Assembly: GCF_052857255.1 (NCBI RefSeq)
Contig: NC_135500.1
Location: 46,745,772-46,809,771 of the forward strand
DNA: 64,000 nucleotides
Reading direction: 5' to 3'
From: Amblyomma americanum
Lineage: Eukaryota > Arthropoda > Arachnida > Ixodida > Ixodidae
Shown here piece after piece: positions 45,490 through 57,233 of the stretch. Both the position numbers and the translations under genes were made by a program. How positions within the stretch are numbered: position 1 is the stretch's first letter; each line of letters begins with the position of its first letter. The notes beneath the pieces were generated by a model. That model had not been told where the DNA came from and ran no database searches. It worked only from the letters and a program-made list of their open reading frames with translations.

Positions 45490-46404
45490 AATGAAATACT
45501 CCTACTTTTTGCTGCCTTTTATGAAATGATGACCCCAGAGCGTCGGCTAATTTTAGTGGGCTGGAATAGACATACGTGAACATCGGTCAATTTGTTTGGC
45601 TGGAAAAAGCATACGAAATGATGGACACAAAGTTACATCCAAAAAGTTGTCGCACGACTCATAAATCTCAGGCGTTGACACTTTTCTCAAAACGACATTC
45701 AGTGTATATTGTTTGATATGAAATCAAAGAGTACTTAGTACTGAGTACGGCTACCTGTATGAAAGAAAAAGAGATATCACATTTGTAGTTGCCACTGAAC
45801 GAGACAAACTGTGTTGTCCATTAGGAGAGCACAATGCTGCATTGAAGATACTCAGTACATAGTAAGTGATCACATTGCACTGGAAGGCTTCACTGCCTTC
45901 GGTAAACTCTAAGCAATTCGGCACACAATTTCGTTGTAGGCCGAATGTCTACTTTCCACATTGTGTGCTAAGAACAGTTCACATCACAGAAGTGTCACAA
46001 AAGTCAACGAAACACTTTTAGTACTGTCGTAGTTCACATTACTGAACAGTTTTGAATGCTTGTTCCATTTTTATTGAAATTTATAAGTATTGTTAATATT
46101 TTTACTGCACTGAGAAGGATGCTCCTGTTAAGAAATGCAACCTCATAATATTGTTACGCCGCGTAGCAGCTTACTGTGGAGTTCGAGGAAGAAAAGGAGG
46201 GAGGCGCGCGCAGGCTGATCTGGGCTCTGAGCGGACATTATTAAGGGTGCAGCAAGTACAACCGCTGTAACGCTACCCTCCGCCTGTACAACTTTGTTTT
46301 CTTCCTTTCTGGCACGGCTCTGACTTGATTTGACAACCACGAGGAAACTGCCGCGTTCTGGAGCCGGTTTGTTGAAGAAATTGCAAGTCCTTTGGAGATA
46401 CTCT
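45490..46404. other. unannotated interval
   Basis: AT-rich and without recognised coding. At 46152-46335 a tgttacgccgcgtagcagc start and gcctgtacaactttg might be an LTR fragment, but no partner was seen. Confidence 0.3.
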
Positions 46405-46408
46405 TGCG

Positions 46409-46816
46409 ATGAAGGAACGCGCTGAGCATCAACTTAGCCCCACTTTTTTCCGGCCTCCAGCCTCAGCGACAGCTATAGACCTGACACTGCATTCACCTGA
46501 CGTCCGCGTGAGTTGGCCAACAGCGCCTGACCGCATGGGAAGTGATCACTATCCGATTTTTGTGTTTGCGGCCGACTTTCGTATGCATGGTCCTAAAATT
46601 AGCAACGTGGTCAACTGGGACAAGTACAGAAAGCACCTAGAACGTGTTTCTGGCGATGTTGTTGACAAAATGATTTCTAGTAAGCTAGCAGCTACTACGG
46701 CGGTCAAGTTACCTAATCATTTTACGGCCCCGGATTTAAAACTCAGGAACCTTTGCGCAGCGAGAAGAAGGGCGGAGCGCCAACTCGTGCGGAAGAAGGA
46801 TGACAGGCAACTGTAG
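46409..46816 (+). pseudogene. I-type LINE endonuclease C-terminus
   Basis: SPTFFRPPASATAIDLTLHSPDV and DRMGSDHYPIFV hold the SxIDL and SDH blocks that end the AP endonuclease. A linker with RRRAERQLVRKK follows and the frame stops at 46814. Confidence 0.8.
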
Positions 46817-46855
46817 ACGACCTTCAATAGGCTGAATTATGCTATTAGACGGCAC

Positions 46856-48472
46856 ATGAACAAGCTGTACAGGTCGCAATGGGCCTCATCCTGGGCTAGT
46901 TTGACTGTGTTCTCACCGATAACGAGAATATTGCGAGTTATTGGCAGCCTTGCTGGAGAATCTCGCCCTTTGAAGCCTTTTGAAGCTCTTGCAATACGCA
47001 AGGAAAAACCTATTGCGTGCTTGGCAGAGGAATTTGCAGACTCACTCGTACGCGCCAATTCTGGAATAGATATATATTCACCACCTGCTTCCTCCAGGTC
47101 TATCATGGACGTCCCGTTCACGCTTCGTGAGCTTCAGACTGCGCTCAGTGGCCTGCGGCGCCGGTGTTCACCAGGTCCCGACGGCATCACCAATCAAATG
47201 CTGAATAATCTGCCCTTGCAACTCAGAAAGGAGCTCGTCAACTTCATCAATCGAGTTTGGGAGACTAGCGATGTTCCTCCGTCATGGAAGGTAGCACATG
47301 TAGTTCCGGTACTGAAGCCTGGCAAAGACATGACAGACCTTGCCTCGTATCGCCCAGTGTCATTGACCTCCTGTGCAGTGAAGTTGATGGAGAAGCTGGT
47401 AAATTAACGCTTACCATGGTGGCTTGAGGACAGCAAGGCACTGCCATCATGTATCACAGGATTCTGCCGAGGTCTTAGTGCCCAAGATAGCGTCTTAGAC
47501 TTGATCAGTCACTTGACCACCAGAGAGCTTTCGGCCTTTCCACCTTAGCCATTTTTCTTGATGTTGCGAAAGCTTACGACAGCGTGCTTCAGAGCTCAAT
47601 TCTAAACAGTTTGCAAGGCATGGGCATACAGGGCCATATGTTAAGATTCATTTACAAGTTTATAAGTGATGGCGCGGTTCGTGTACGGTTAGGGAGTACG
47701 TTAAGCACCGAAAGGGTTCTATCACGAGGTGTGCCTCAAGGAAGTGTTCTTTCCCCCCCGCTCTTTACCACCGTAATGGCTGGCCTACCCGATTCGTTGA
47801 AAAAAAAGTTTCAGGCAAGTGCGTATGTCACTTTATGCTGACGACATCTGTATTTGGATTACTGGCCACCAACACAAGCGATTAGCCCTGATAGCTCGAC
47901 AGGCTATACTTTCGGCACAAGCTTACCTTCAAGGTGTGGGGTTGTCTCTATCAGTGGACAAATCCGGCTTTATTCTGTTTCCAGGTGTAGAAAGACGTCA
48001 AGCGCGGTTGAAGATAGACCTCGGTCACTCTTGCATCCGTCAATTCAACCACGCGCGTTTCCTGGGCGCCATTATTGACTCCCGTCTACAGTGGCGAAAA
48101 GCTGTTGACGCGATTGTTTCATCTATATCTTCTCGTCTCAATGTGATCCGTAGAATTGCACGTGAGCAATGGGAAAACCATCCTTCTTCAATGGTCAAAC
48201 TTCATGATGCGCTGGTGGTCAGCCGGATAATGTATCAATTACCTTTAATTTCCCCCTCGGCATCACAACTTGAGCGTCTCGAAGTTGTCCACAGAAAGGG
48301 CCTAAGAAGATCCATTGGAGTTCCCCAGGCGGCTGCGAATAAGGCAGTACTTCATGAGTCCCTATCGAAACCTCTTAGCCTTATCGCTTCTCAGAGACTA
48401 TTAATGCATCTTGACCGCTTAGGAGAGACGGTAGCTGGGCGATCCCTTCTCCAGCGGCTCTGCAAGAGATAG
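46856..48472 (+). pseudogene. I-type LINE reverse transcriptase
   Basis: RT entry: LRRRCSPGPDGITNQMLNNL (47150-47210), VPPSWKVAHVVPVLKPGKD and ASYRPVSLTSCAVKLMEKL (47345-47400), then a stop. Motif A: LAIFLDVAKAYDSV (about 47545-47590). Motif B: RGVPQGSVLSPPLF (47725-47766). Motif C: LYADDICIW (47830-47856) after a frame change. The thumb and connection run to 48472. All catalytic Asp residues are present. Confidence 0.88.
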
Positions 48473-48679
48473 GAGTCGAAGGCTTACTTGGTACTCAATA
48501 CTCTTAGGTCTTTAGGCATTAATGTCCGAAGGCAAAGGAAACGGTTGAAACCCCCCTGGTCTTTTCCGACCCTCGACTGTAAGGTCACAATTCCCCATGT
48601 GAGCGCAAAGCGCAGCTCTCCTTTGGCAGCAACGCGTTCGCTTGTACTGGAATACTTGGAAACAGAGTATGCCTGCTGT

Positions 48680-49500
48680 CTTCAAATTTTCACGGATGGT
48701 TCTGTGGACAAGGTCATACAAGCTAGCGCAGCGGTTTTTTACATTCCTTCTTTGGACTGTAAGTGGTCCGTACGCTCTACTGCTGTCGTATCCTCCACAA
48801 CGGCTTAAAGTGTTGCTATTGAGGCGGCTTTACGGAAGTTAGGGTCTTGTCCGGCTCAACCTGTTGTCATCCTAACTGATTCAAAATCTGCCCTTCAGAG
48901 GTTAGAGCGCGGATTCCCTACTGACGCCTTGTCTCGAAGCTCTCTGCGCTTGGTTCAGAATCTGCACAGCAGAGGCTTTACTCTACATTTCCAGTCGGTG
49001 CCCTCTCACATAGGAGTCAACGGTAATGAGGTGGCAGACAGTCTCGCCCATAAAGCTCTCTCAAGGATTCCATCAAAAAAAGTACCTCAAGATGGGAAAA
49101 TCTCTGCAGGAAAACGGTGCTGGATCACTTCAGTACCCTGTGGAGTGCGTCCCACAAGCCATGTGTGACCAAGGGACTGAGAAGATCTCAGGCGACCTTT
49201 CTACATCGAATTAGCACGGCCTCTGCTCGCACTCCTGCATGGATGCATAAGACCGGCATAGCATAGTCTCCGCTCTGCTCTTTATGTGGTGTGTGCGGGG
49301 ATATCGAACAATATATTATGTACTGCCCAGAGTACAACGCGGAAAGGCATGTGATGTTCGCTTCCTTCAAGAAGACAGGAACCCGTCACAGCACAGTGCA
49401 GGACATTGTCTACCCAAGTGGAAACCAGACATGCAGAAGGGAGGCTGCACGCCTTCTTTTAACATTTCTGCAGAACACGGATCTTGTTTTTAAATGGTGA
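48680..49500 (+). pseudogene. I-type LINE RNase H and terminal zinc-finger-like block
   Basis: RNase H residues are visible: Asp in LQIFTDGSVD (48685-48713), Glu in IEAALRKLG (about 48825), Asp in VILTDSKSAL (48866-48895), and His/Asp in VPSHIGVNGNEVADSLAHKA (48998-49055). After a frame change the last part carries LCGVCGDIEQYIMYCPEY (49281-49335), a Cys/His block usual at I-type C-termini, and ends FLQNTDLVFKW at 49497. Confidence 0.85.
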
Positions 49501-49797
49501 CAGCAGGAATGGACTATGGCCTACTGTGATTGAATGTGTGCGTAGATGGTGTCTTCCTGAGTGGACTACTTTATACTGTGAGTGAAAGTGTGTATGGAGT
49601 GTGGCACTACAATGGCCTATGTTCTACTGTGACTGAATATGTGCATAGATGGTGACTTCTGGAGTGGACTGCGATGTGAACTGTGTGGATCGATGGTGTG
49701 CATAGATGGTGACTGCGGGAGAGAATGTGTGCTATTATAAGAGACTGTGCGCTTAGCGGGGTAGATGCCGCATTGTTAATATCGAAGGGACGCTGCG

Positions 49798-50540
49798 GTG
49801 GAGCAATTACCGGCAGACAAAGCAAGGCTAACCCCACCTGTAGCATTCAACACCTCAACCTCAACCCGACAGCCCAGTTGCCCGGTGAAACATGTACGCG
49901 ATACATCGAGGATCGAGGAAGTATTGAAATTTTGTCGCATATTAAACCGTTTGATGCTAGAAGACAACAAGGTAGGGAACCTTCTCAAAGGGATTGCTGA
50001 GGACGTATATAACTTTGTTATTTCACCAGACATCTTTGCTAGGGTTGCAGGTGTCATAAAGCAGTGCGGGACATTTGAAGAGCTCAAAGCATGCCGGAAA
50101 GCGCCCAAACTTGGCGCCTTTCCACTGTGACAACCGTCGCCAGCATCGACATCCCCGAGCCAAAAAAAGACATCGCTTCAATAATCAGGAGGAATGTACG
50201 CGAGAAGTCAGCTGCTCAGCGGCAATGTACAAATTTTGATCTGCCTTGCCAACAGACATCGAAGTCCATGCCATCATGGGAGCAGCGTACGACATGGACT
50301 GCACCAAATAACAACCAACCATCTCACAACTTTGGTACTGAGCGGAGCCAGCCTTCGACGTCGCACCCTTATTTCCAGCAGCTTCCATCCCATCGAGGAA
50401 GTGCCCCGTGGTGTGCCTCGTCGCGCGTCCGTCGCCTCTCCTCGGCCACCAAGGGATTCTGCTGTGAGCTACTAGATCCGCCAGCCACCGTTATGTTACG
50501 GCTGTGGGTGCAGCGGACACATCTCCCACTTTTGCCGGCG
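49798..50540 (+). pseudogene. gag: Gypsy gag C-terminal part
   Basis: LMLEDNKVGNLLKGIAEDVYN and GVIKQCGTFEELKACRKAPK fit a tick Gypsy capsid, followed by VTTVASIDIPEPKKDIAS. In another frame, CYGCGCSGHISHFC (50494-50535) is a CX2CX4HX4C zinc knuckle. One or more frame changes lie between. Confidence 0.75.
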
Positions 50541-50829
50541 TCGCCAACTTTCTCGACCACCCGTATAATGAGCACCACGCTTCAGGAATGACGTCCAGTG
50601 GGAGCAGCCACCCGCTATCTTCTCTCGGCCTTCTCCCCAACGCGGTGCACGCAATGACTCCCCTGTCTTCGATTGCGGCATCACTCCGCCGCCACAGCAA
50701 AAGGGTCGTTAACTATCCCCACGCCGCCGCTTCTTTTCTCCACCGCTGGGAAACTAGGTGGTGCAACCGATGGAGGCAAGGTCGCCGGACGGTCAATTGC
50801 GCCAATACCTCTGCCTTTCATCATGCTAA

Positions 50830-51400
50830 AGCATAAAGTGTCAGTGTGTGTAGACAATGTTGAAATAGGTGCTTTGGTTGACACTGGTGCCGCTGTGTCC
50901 GTCATGAGCCTTTCATTTGTGAACCACCTTCGACAGAATGTTATGTTTGTGTAGGAGAGAAGCGGTACGATTTGTGGAGTTCGGGGTGAAACTTTTGTTC
51001 TGGTTGGCCTATGCTCAGCTTCAGTTGCGCTTCGTGGCGAGTGCTACAGATCTGAATTCGCTGTATTGAGGCGTGCCACATATGACGTGATCTTGGGTGT
51101 TGACTTTTTGCGCGAGCTTGGTGCAAGAATACACTTCAGTGCCGGTGAAATTTCTTTGAAGCCGAAAATTATCCCCGCGTTAATGGATAACATGTCCCAG
51201 TATCACGAAGGAGTTCTCGCCATGGAAGATGTGCTGCTGCGTGCGATGACGGCAACATTTGTGCCTGTGAAATCATTCGAACATTTCGTGGGCAAACACT
51301 CAATAGTCGTCGAGCCAGATGTCTCGTACGGGGCGAAAAAAAGATTTTTTGCGCCACGCGCCCCCGTGGAGGCAGTGGATGGTCGCGCACGCCTCTAAAC
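50830..51400 (+). pseudogene. Gypsy protease
   Basis: VEIGALVDTGAAVSVMS (50865-50912) holds the DTGA active site of aspartic proteases. YDVILGVDFLRELGARI (51081-51130) is the second conserved block. A stop at about 50953 lies between the two blocks. The tail (KSFEHFVGKHSIVVEPDVS) leads towards RT. Confidence 0.85.
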
Positions 51401-51739
51401 TGAGAATGTGTCAGAAGAGCCTGTTCGTCTGCTTTCTGGTTTAGCAATCGCGAGATTTGAGAATCATGTGACCCACATCATTGAAACTATCTCTGAGCCA
51501 CGAAAGGGAAATCTGAATACTGTGCTGAGCTTGAGCGCATGGTCGACAAACCGCTCCAGTCTAGTGAAGGCCATACGCTGCAAGAATTTTTGACGAAGCT
51601 TGCCTAAGTGTTCGACTTTGCCTCCAAATGATCGGGTAGTCATTTCCCAGTCTCTCGACTGCAGCATATAAGTAACACAGGAAACGCGCCCCCTATTTGC
51701 TAGAAACCTTACAGAGTCTCCCTGGCAGAGCGCAAGAAA

Positions 51740-52430
51740 ATTCAAGGACAGGTGGACGAAATGCTGCAGAAAGGAGTCATCCGAGAATCTCCCAGTCCGG
51801 GGCCCGCACCTCAGATCCTAGTGCGAAAAAAAGAGAATTGTTGTCAATGCTGCGTTGTCTACCCTCGTTTAAATGCGCTAACAAAGAAAGACTTACACCC
51901 GTTGCCTGGCATTGACTACATAGTCGATTTTCTGCTTTCGGCGTCATATTTCTCTTCTGTTGATTTGCGATCAGGTTATTGGAAAATTCCCATACATACG
52001 TCCGATCGTGAAAAGACAGCTTTCGTAACCCCCGATGGTTTGTACGAATTTAATGTGATTCTATATGGATTATGCAACGCCCCTGCAAAGTTCGAGCGAT
52101 TTATGGGCATTATCCTTCGTGGTTTAAAATGGGAAATATGCATGTGTTACCGGGAAGATGTAATCGTTTTCGGCAAGACCTTCCAAGAGCACAATGAAAG
52201 ACTTCATATTGTTCTGGAATGCATCGGCAAAGCGGGACTCATTTTGCACTCTAAGAAGTTCCATTTTGGGAACCGGCAAACTCTAGTACTTGGCTTCCTC
52301 GTCAACAAGGATAGTATCAGGCCGGATCCGCAGAAGATTGCTGCAGTACGAGATTTCGAAACTCCACGCACGTTCAATAACATAGAAGTTTCCTCCGGCT
52401 CTCTTCTTATTTTAGTCGATTCTTGCTAGC
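51740..52430 (+). pseudogene. Gypsy reverse transcriptase with altered active site
   Basis: MLQKGVIRESPSP, YPRLNALTKKDLHPLP, FSSVDLRSGYWKIPI (first catalytic Asp), TAFVTPDGLYEFNVILYGLCNAPAKFERFM, then CYREDVIVF (52145-52171) where YLDDxxVF is expected. The first Asp of the pair is Glu here, so catalysis would be lost or strongly reduced. GLILHSKKFHFG and LGFLVNKDSIRPDPQKIAAV complete the domain. Confidence 0.9.
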
Positions 52431-52439
52431 TTTGCGCAG

Positions 52440-52985
52440 ATTTCCCACCCCATCACTTGTCTTCTGTATAAGGGTTTGCAGTTTTTGTTGACCCCCGAGT
52501 GCGAATCCTCATTCCATCTGCTTAAACCTTCTCTCACTTCAGCACCACTGATGCTGCGCTCCGACCCTTCTGCTGTGACGGAGATCCACACTGAGGCCGC
52601 GGCGTCGGTCTTGGGGCGGTGCTTATCCAACTGCATAATGGGGCTGAGTACGTGATTGCCTATGTCAGCCACATGTTAACAAAATGTGATCGCAACTACA
52701 CTGTCACCGAATTCGACTGCCTCGCAGTTGTGTTCACTGTACACAAGTTCCGACCATACCTATATGGGCGCCACTACACTACTGTCAGAGACCATCATTC
52801 TCTATGCTGACTCATCGGACTTCACGATCCGTTTGGTCATCTGGCGTACTGGGCATTGCGCCTACAAGTATATAACTTTGCTGTCTCGTACAAAAGTGGG
52901 CGCCGTCAAAGTGATGCAGACTGCTTGTCACGCCGCCCATTGCCGACCTCAGTCAACGACGAAGACGGTTTCAATGGGAGTTTTC
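52440..52985 (+). pseudogene. Gypsy RNase H
   Basis: LLTPEC and SFHLLKPSLTSAPLM-like blocks, [57 protein letters not shown] and, after frame changes, [11 protein letters not shown]. These are the standard RNase H blocks of Gypsy pol. The HIS...DTE active-site details are partly lost. Confidence 0.85.
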
Positions 52986-53232
52986 ACTGTACACAAGTTC
53001 CGACCATACCTATATGGGCGCCACTACACTACTGTCAGAGACCATCATTCTCTATGCTGACTCATCGGACTTCACGATCCGTTTGGTCATCTGGCGTACT
53101 GGGCATTGCGCCTACAAGTATATAACTTTGCTGTCTCGTACAAAAGTGGGCGCCGTCAAAGTGATGCAGACTGCTTGTCACGCCGCCCATTGCCGACCTC
53201 AGTCAACGACGAAGACGGTTTTAATGGGAGTT
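52733..53232 (+). repeat. 250-bp tandem duplication, 2 units
   Basis: Unit 1 (52733-52982) and unit 2 (52983-53232) start ttcactgtacacaag. I find one difference (tcaatggg at 52971 against ttaatggg at 53221). A length of 250 is not a multiple of three, so it shifts the frame. It spans the end of RNase H. Confidence 0.95.
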
Positions 53233-53234
53233 TA

Positions 53235-53575
53235 AGCCTCGTTCGCGCCGACGTCCACCAGTATGGCGACCTTTAGGCGAGAGCAACGTAACGACCTCTC
53301 ACTGCATCCCCATATAGAAGAGGCAGAAGGAAGAGTAGCTTCCACGCCATTTACTATCAAAGATGGTATTTTGTTCAATAAATAATCCGTTGATGGTGCT
53401 GCCCTTTTTTCGGACGTCCCGAAAAGTCTCCGCGCGCAAGTTTTGCACGTCATGCACAATGACATCACATCTGACATCTAGGCTTCTATCGTACCCTGCA
53501 TTGAATTCGCCGGCGTTTTTATTGGCCGCAAGTTTATAAGACCGCCAAGCAGTATGTTGCTCTCGCGAATTGGTA
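53235..53575 (+). pseudogene. Gypsy integrase N-terminal part
   Basis: [51 protein letters not shown] and then GFYRTLHXIRRRFYWPQVYKTAKQYVA, with a stop between. This is the HHCC-domain region before the catalytic core. The core is missing. Confidence 0.75.
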
Positions 53576-54400
53576 ACGCGTCCCCGACAGCCGAAGGGGA
53601 ACGCTATCCCGTACAGGTTCGAACGAAAAAACAGAGATCAGACAAAACAAAATGAAGCCGTATTTATAGTTTGAATGACAGGAGCCGAAACGAAACGAAA
53701 ACAAGGCACACTCAACACGCGTACAACACTACAGAATAAAGGAAAGAGTTCACCACGTACTGAGCGCCCCAGGTGAAGCGGGGATGCCTTGCAGACAGGA
53801 CGGACGCAGGTGGTTGTATTGCGGCACGTCGATGGCGTTGCGTCGAAGGAAGCGGCGGAAGGGAGCCAGGTGGTAGCAGGAGCAGAGAGGAACACCGGGA
53901 GACGTCGGTGGTTCCCCGTCAACAGCCCGAAGAACTTGGCAGCAGCAGGAGAAGCGTAGCCAGAACCCGTCGACGGCGCCCCGAAACGCCGGAGGCTTAA
54001 AGCAGGCTTTCCGAGAGTGCCCTTCGGCAGCACGGACGCTTATTTCATTGCCTGCCACCTCCACGCTTGAAAGGAACACAGGAGGCTTGCGTCGGAGATC
54101 CAAGGGAGGTCCACGGCAGCACGGACCCAACGTCCGATGGCTGCCACCACCACGCTTGAATGACCCGATCTACGCTGCGCTGTCTCCCATCACACCTCGG
54201 TTTTCTGACACGCCGCCTCTCCGTTCCTCATGCTTAACTCATGTATGTGGTTTGTCCAAGTGTCCAAGTGTGTTTCCTTAGCCGCACGCTTGTATGCTGT
54301 CCGTGTGCTAGGGGGTCAAGGCTCCTCAAGCTGTTTCTCACAACTTTTACCTGCCCTCCTCGCAACTTTTTTCTTGTGGAATTAAATTTGATTTGATTTT
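53576..54400. other. unannotated interval with a diverged direct repeat
   Basis: ggcagcacggacgcttatttc...cctccacgcttgaa (54029) and ggcagcacggacccaacg...caccacgcttgaa (54115) are diverged copies about 86 bases apart. The GC-rich frames (53638-54033 and 53750-54130 minus) have no known motif. At 54370-54408 is a ttgattttga-type simple repeat. Confidence 0.35.
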
Positions 54401-54404
54401 ATTT

Positions 54405-54690
54405 GATTTGCCTCATTGCGAACAAGCCTCCCGTGTGGGAGCCGAAACATCATTTCATCATATTTTCGGTCGGTGTGACTTACGAATATGTACCATCTTG
54501 ACCAGACGGGATTCCGTCAGACCCTTGACTATAAAACATAAAATACATGGCTGCATTTCACGACAAAATTTGCCTACAGAAAACATTCTACATTACCAAA
54601 AAGTTCGAAACTCAATGCAATACCCCATCCTAGTTAAAGGAAAAAATACGACAAATTATTTTGGCACATAGTCCTGAAACCAGTGTGGCT
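54405..54690 (+). mobile_element. possible third PLE-type 3' end
   Basis: tgcgaacaagcctcc-cgtgt-gggagccgaaacatc (54416-54449) has the hairpin followed by CGAAAC seen at the other PLE ends. The CTGATGA core is not kept. No coding part is seen upstream. Confidence 0.35.
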
Positions 54691-54914
54691 CGCGAGAGTT
54701 CCTTGAGCCCAAATAGATTCTTGAGGCGACGTACTCTGTCCGGATTCCGGAGGCTGCCGACGGCATCTGTTTCTCGGTGAAACAGCTGGGGTTGTCCCAC
54801 CTTCGTCAGGCAGCATAGAACACTGGGCACGTAACTTAGGAGGCACATCTTGCCTGCCCACAGACAGATCACTCAAACACTAAGCAATTGTGCTAGAAGG
54901 CACACCATGCCCGT

Positions 54915-56000
54915 TCACAGGTAAATCACATCACTACCAAGGTGGGACGACATGGATTGGCCAGTCAGTGGTCGTAAACAAATGGTGAAGCCGGTTATGG
55001 CTTCTGAAGACTGTGGTACTGATGATGCAGCAGGAGGCTCCTGTGGCGACACTGCTGGGCCCGACGAGCCTTGATCCTGTGCATAACTATTAGAGTCACA
55101 AGGAAAAGATAATTGAAATAAATCAAAATGTTCATCCTCTTCTCGATCTACTTGTCTCGGTACTCTTGTCAATTTTGAAGCATTCCATAGCTTGCCATTT
55201 TCTAAACGAAACGAAGGTGGATCATGTCGTTGAATGACTTTGTATTGACTGAAGAAGCGTCGATCTACATATGAGGGGTTTACGAACTTTGACAAAACAT
55301 AGATATGGATTCTTAGCAAGGAATGATGGAAACGAAGTAAACACACAATATGCAGTTTTGAACGATGTCATCTGCCATGCAGATGAACTGCTGGTGCAAC
55401 GGCTGTTTTGGCATGAGGTGTGGATCTGTGTATTCCTAAATACTGTCTGATTGTTGTTTTAAAAAGGCGATGTTCCAATGATGAAAACTCAACAAAAGAC
55501 TTAAAAGTTCTGTTAACTCTTTCGATTTGACCATTCGCTTGTTGGTGATATATTGATTAATGAGTAAGTCTATTTGCCCTGTTATTCAGAAATTCCTTAA
55601 ATAACTTTGACATCAACTGATGGCCTTGATCTGATAATATCTCTTCTGTAATGCCTTCATAAGCAAAAACATCAAGCAAGAAATATGTAATATGGGTAGT
55701 TGTGACATAATCTGCCATCTTCACCTCAGGCCATTTAGGAAAATAGTCAACAAATGTGATGGCGTACCGACCATTTCGAGGTGCTCGCTCAAAGGGGCCG
55801 GTAATGTCGATTGGCAATTTTTGCCAAGGTTTGTTATGAAAAGGAACAGGCTGCAAAGGAGGTACAAATATTTCTGTCGTTTTTAAAACATGAAGGGTAG
55901 TGGATAGAGCGATCTCCTCCTCCGACGCGTATGTAGTAGCTGGGATGTACTCTTCCCCCGACGCGTACTCTCGCATTTCTCTCGCAGAAGTTCCACGGCG
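54915..56000 (-). pseudogene. Gypsy integrase core and C-terminus
   Basis: Minus-strand frame 55976-55557: LPIDITGPFERAPRNGRYAITFVDYF (first Asp) and TEEILSDQGHQLMSKLFKEFL (second Asp). After a frame change near 55556 comes the NGQIERVNRTFKSF block (the Glu, about 55535-55495), giving the D,D,E triad. The frame 55346-54915 is a Pro/Ser/Gln-rich C-terminal tail. The zinc-binding N-domain is missing. It integrates retroelement DNA. This copy belongs to a different element from that at 49795. Confidence 0.85.
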
Positions 56001-56212
56001 ATTTATGAATGACTGAAAATGTCCAACTCATCCACGATGAAAACCAATGCTCCTTTGAGCGGAACACGTATGTGCCGACGCTATGTGACGACTCGATCCA
56101 CATCTGTAGCAGTGTACCGAAGTTCTTGGTGGTCGTACTTATGGACGCTGATCAAGTGGCCGTTGATCAAACAACAGCGTTGCGCCACCTTTCACGTTCG
56201 TTGCAAATGAAA

Positions 56213-56452
56213 ATTGGTTGTTGGGGAAAGGAAATGGCGCAGTAACTGTCTCATATCTCGGCGGACACCTGAACCGCGCCGTAAGGGAAAGGATAAAGGA
56301 GGCACTGGCAGAAGAAAGGAAGAAAGCGGTGCTGTAGTGGAGGGCTCCGGAGTAATATCAAAGAGCTGGCAATCTTTAGCGTGAACTGATATCGCACACC
56401 ACACGGGTGCCGTGGCGTTTCGCCTCCATCGAAACACAGCCGCCTCGGTCGG
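56213..56452 (-). mobile_element. long-form SINE, head truncated
   Basis: The minus-strand body gaggcggctgtgtttcgatgg, cacgctaaagattgcc (diverged) and tail gttcaggtgtccgccgagatatgagacag to catttcctttcccc are present. The A and B boxes are missing. Confidence 0.8.
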
Positions 56453-56574
56453 TTCGTTGATGAGACGCTGCCGGAAAAGTAGCGTTCGTTCGGCCCGTTG
56501 GCGGCAACACTGCTGAAGAAGCTACCTCTACCCGTAGACGCTGCTACGCTGCGTTGTTGAGCCGGGTGTCTTGA

Positions 56575-57150
56575 AAAAAAAATTGGCAGTGGCTTAGCTC
56601 GGCTATGCCCGGATATACGTAGCGAAAGCTAAGGCATAGCATGGTTAGTCTTGGTTAATCTTGATTGCAAGTCCAGGTTAGTATGGTTGTCTAGCTATGT
56701 TGTTGTCCCATTAAAGACGACACAACTGTGGTTGCGGCGCACGCGAGCTCTCCTTTTCAATCCTCCGACATATTATGAGGCACGCGACGCAGCTGGCAAA
56801 ACGAGCGGAGGAGAGCGCAACGACGAGGAACGTGGTGTGACGGCATACAAAACGGCGGTGGCGGCGAGCTGCGCGGTGTGACGTCATGCCAGATGGCGCG
56901 GCGAGCGCGCAAAACACAGTAACCATCTCTCATATCTCGGTGAACACCCGAACCGCGCCGTAAAGGAAGGATGAAGGAGCGAGGGAAATAAGAAAGTGCG
57001 GTCCAGGTGCCCACCGCAAAATTTGAGGCGCGCGTTGTGACGTCATGTGCCTCCTCGGCGTGCGGCCACGGCGAAATCGAATGTTCGCGGCCAGTAAAAT
57101 TTTCTCTTTAAAAACTACGGACTTTCTCGTGGACGTATGGCGCACTGCCT
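56575..57150. repeat. short non-autonomous repeat region
   Basis: attggcagtggcttagctcggctatgcc (56582) starts a block similar to that at 21905. It continues with gcatagcatggttagtcttggtta. It includes a SINE tail fragment (56928-57000, minus). Two gtgacgtcatgcc/gtgacgtcatgtgcc motifs (56878, 57038) hold the CRE-like palindrome tgacgtca. Confidence 0.45.
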
Positions 57151-57233
57151 CTCTTGAATTATAGTAGAACGTTGCGGATTAGCTGCCGAAACGAAGCAAG
57201 TTTCTTAACGTCGGGGCCGACCTTGACGAAACG

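Larger units (their letters stand above)
46405..49790 (+). mobile_element. I-type LINE, nearly complete ORF2
   Basis: Domains in order: end of the AP endonuclease (46420-46560), RT (about 47100-48250), RNase H (about 48680-49060) and a terminal Cys/His block (49275-49345). The 3' UTR to about 49790 is rich in gtgtgcatagatggtgac-like repeats. The frame is broken by a stop at 46814, a stop at 47405, a frame change near 47825, a stop near 48470 and changes near 48806 and 49165. Compared with a full I-type ORF2 it lacks only the front of the endonuclease and ORF1. Confidence 0.85.
49795..53575 (+). mobile_element. Ty3/Gypsy gag-pol remnant
   Basis: Order: gag end (49798-50200), zinc knuckle (50494-50535), protease (50830-51180), RT (51740-52430), RNase H (52440-52985), integrase N-terminus (53235-53575). 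Order RT-RNase H-integrase is that of Ty3/Gypsy. No LTR is recognised at either end, and the element stops within the integrase core. A 250-bp tandem duplication and many frame changes are present. Confidence 0.85.

Noticed and set aside
46152..46335. solo LTR
   Set aside because: It has a TGTTA-like start, but no matching end, target duplication or second copy was found.
53638..54130. minus-strand genes of 126-131 residues
   Set aside because: GC-rich overlapping frames with no motif and no context.
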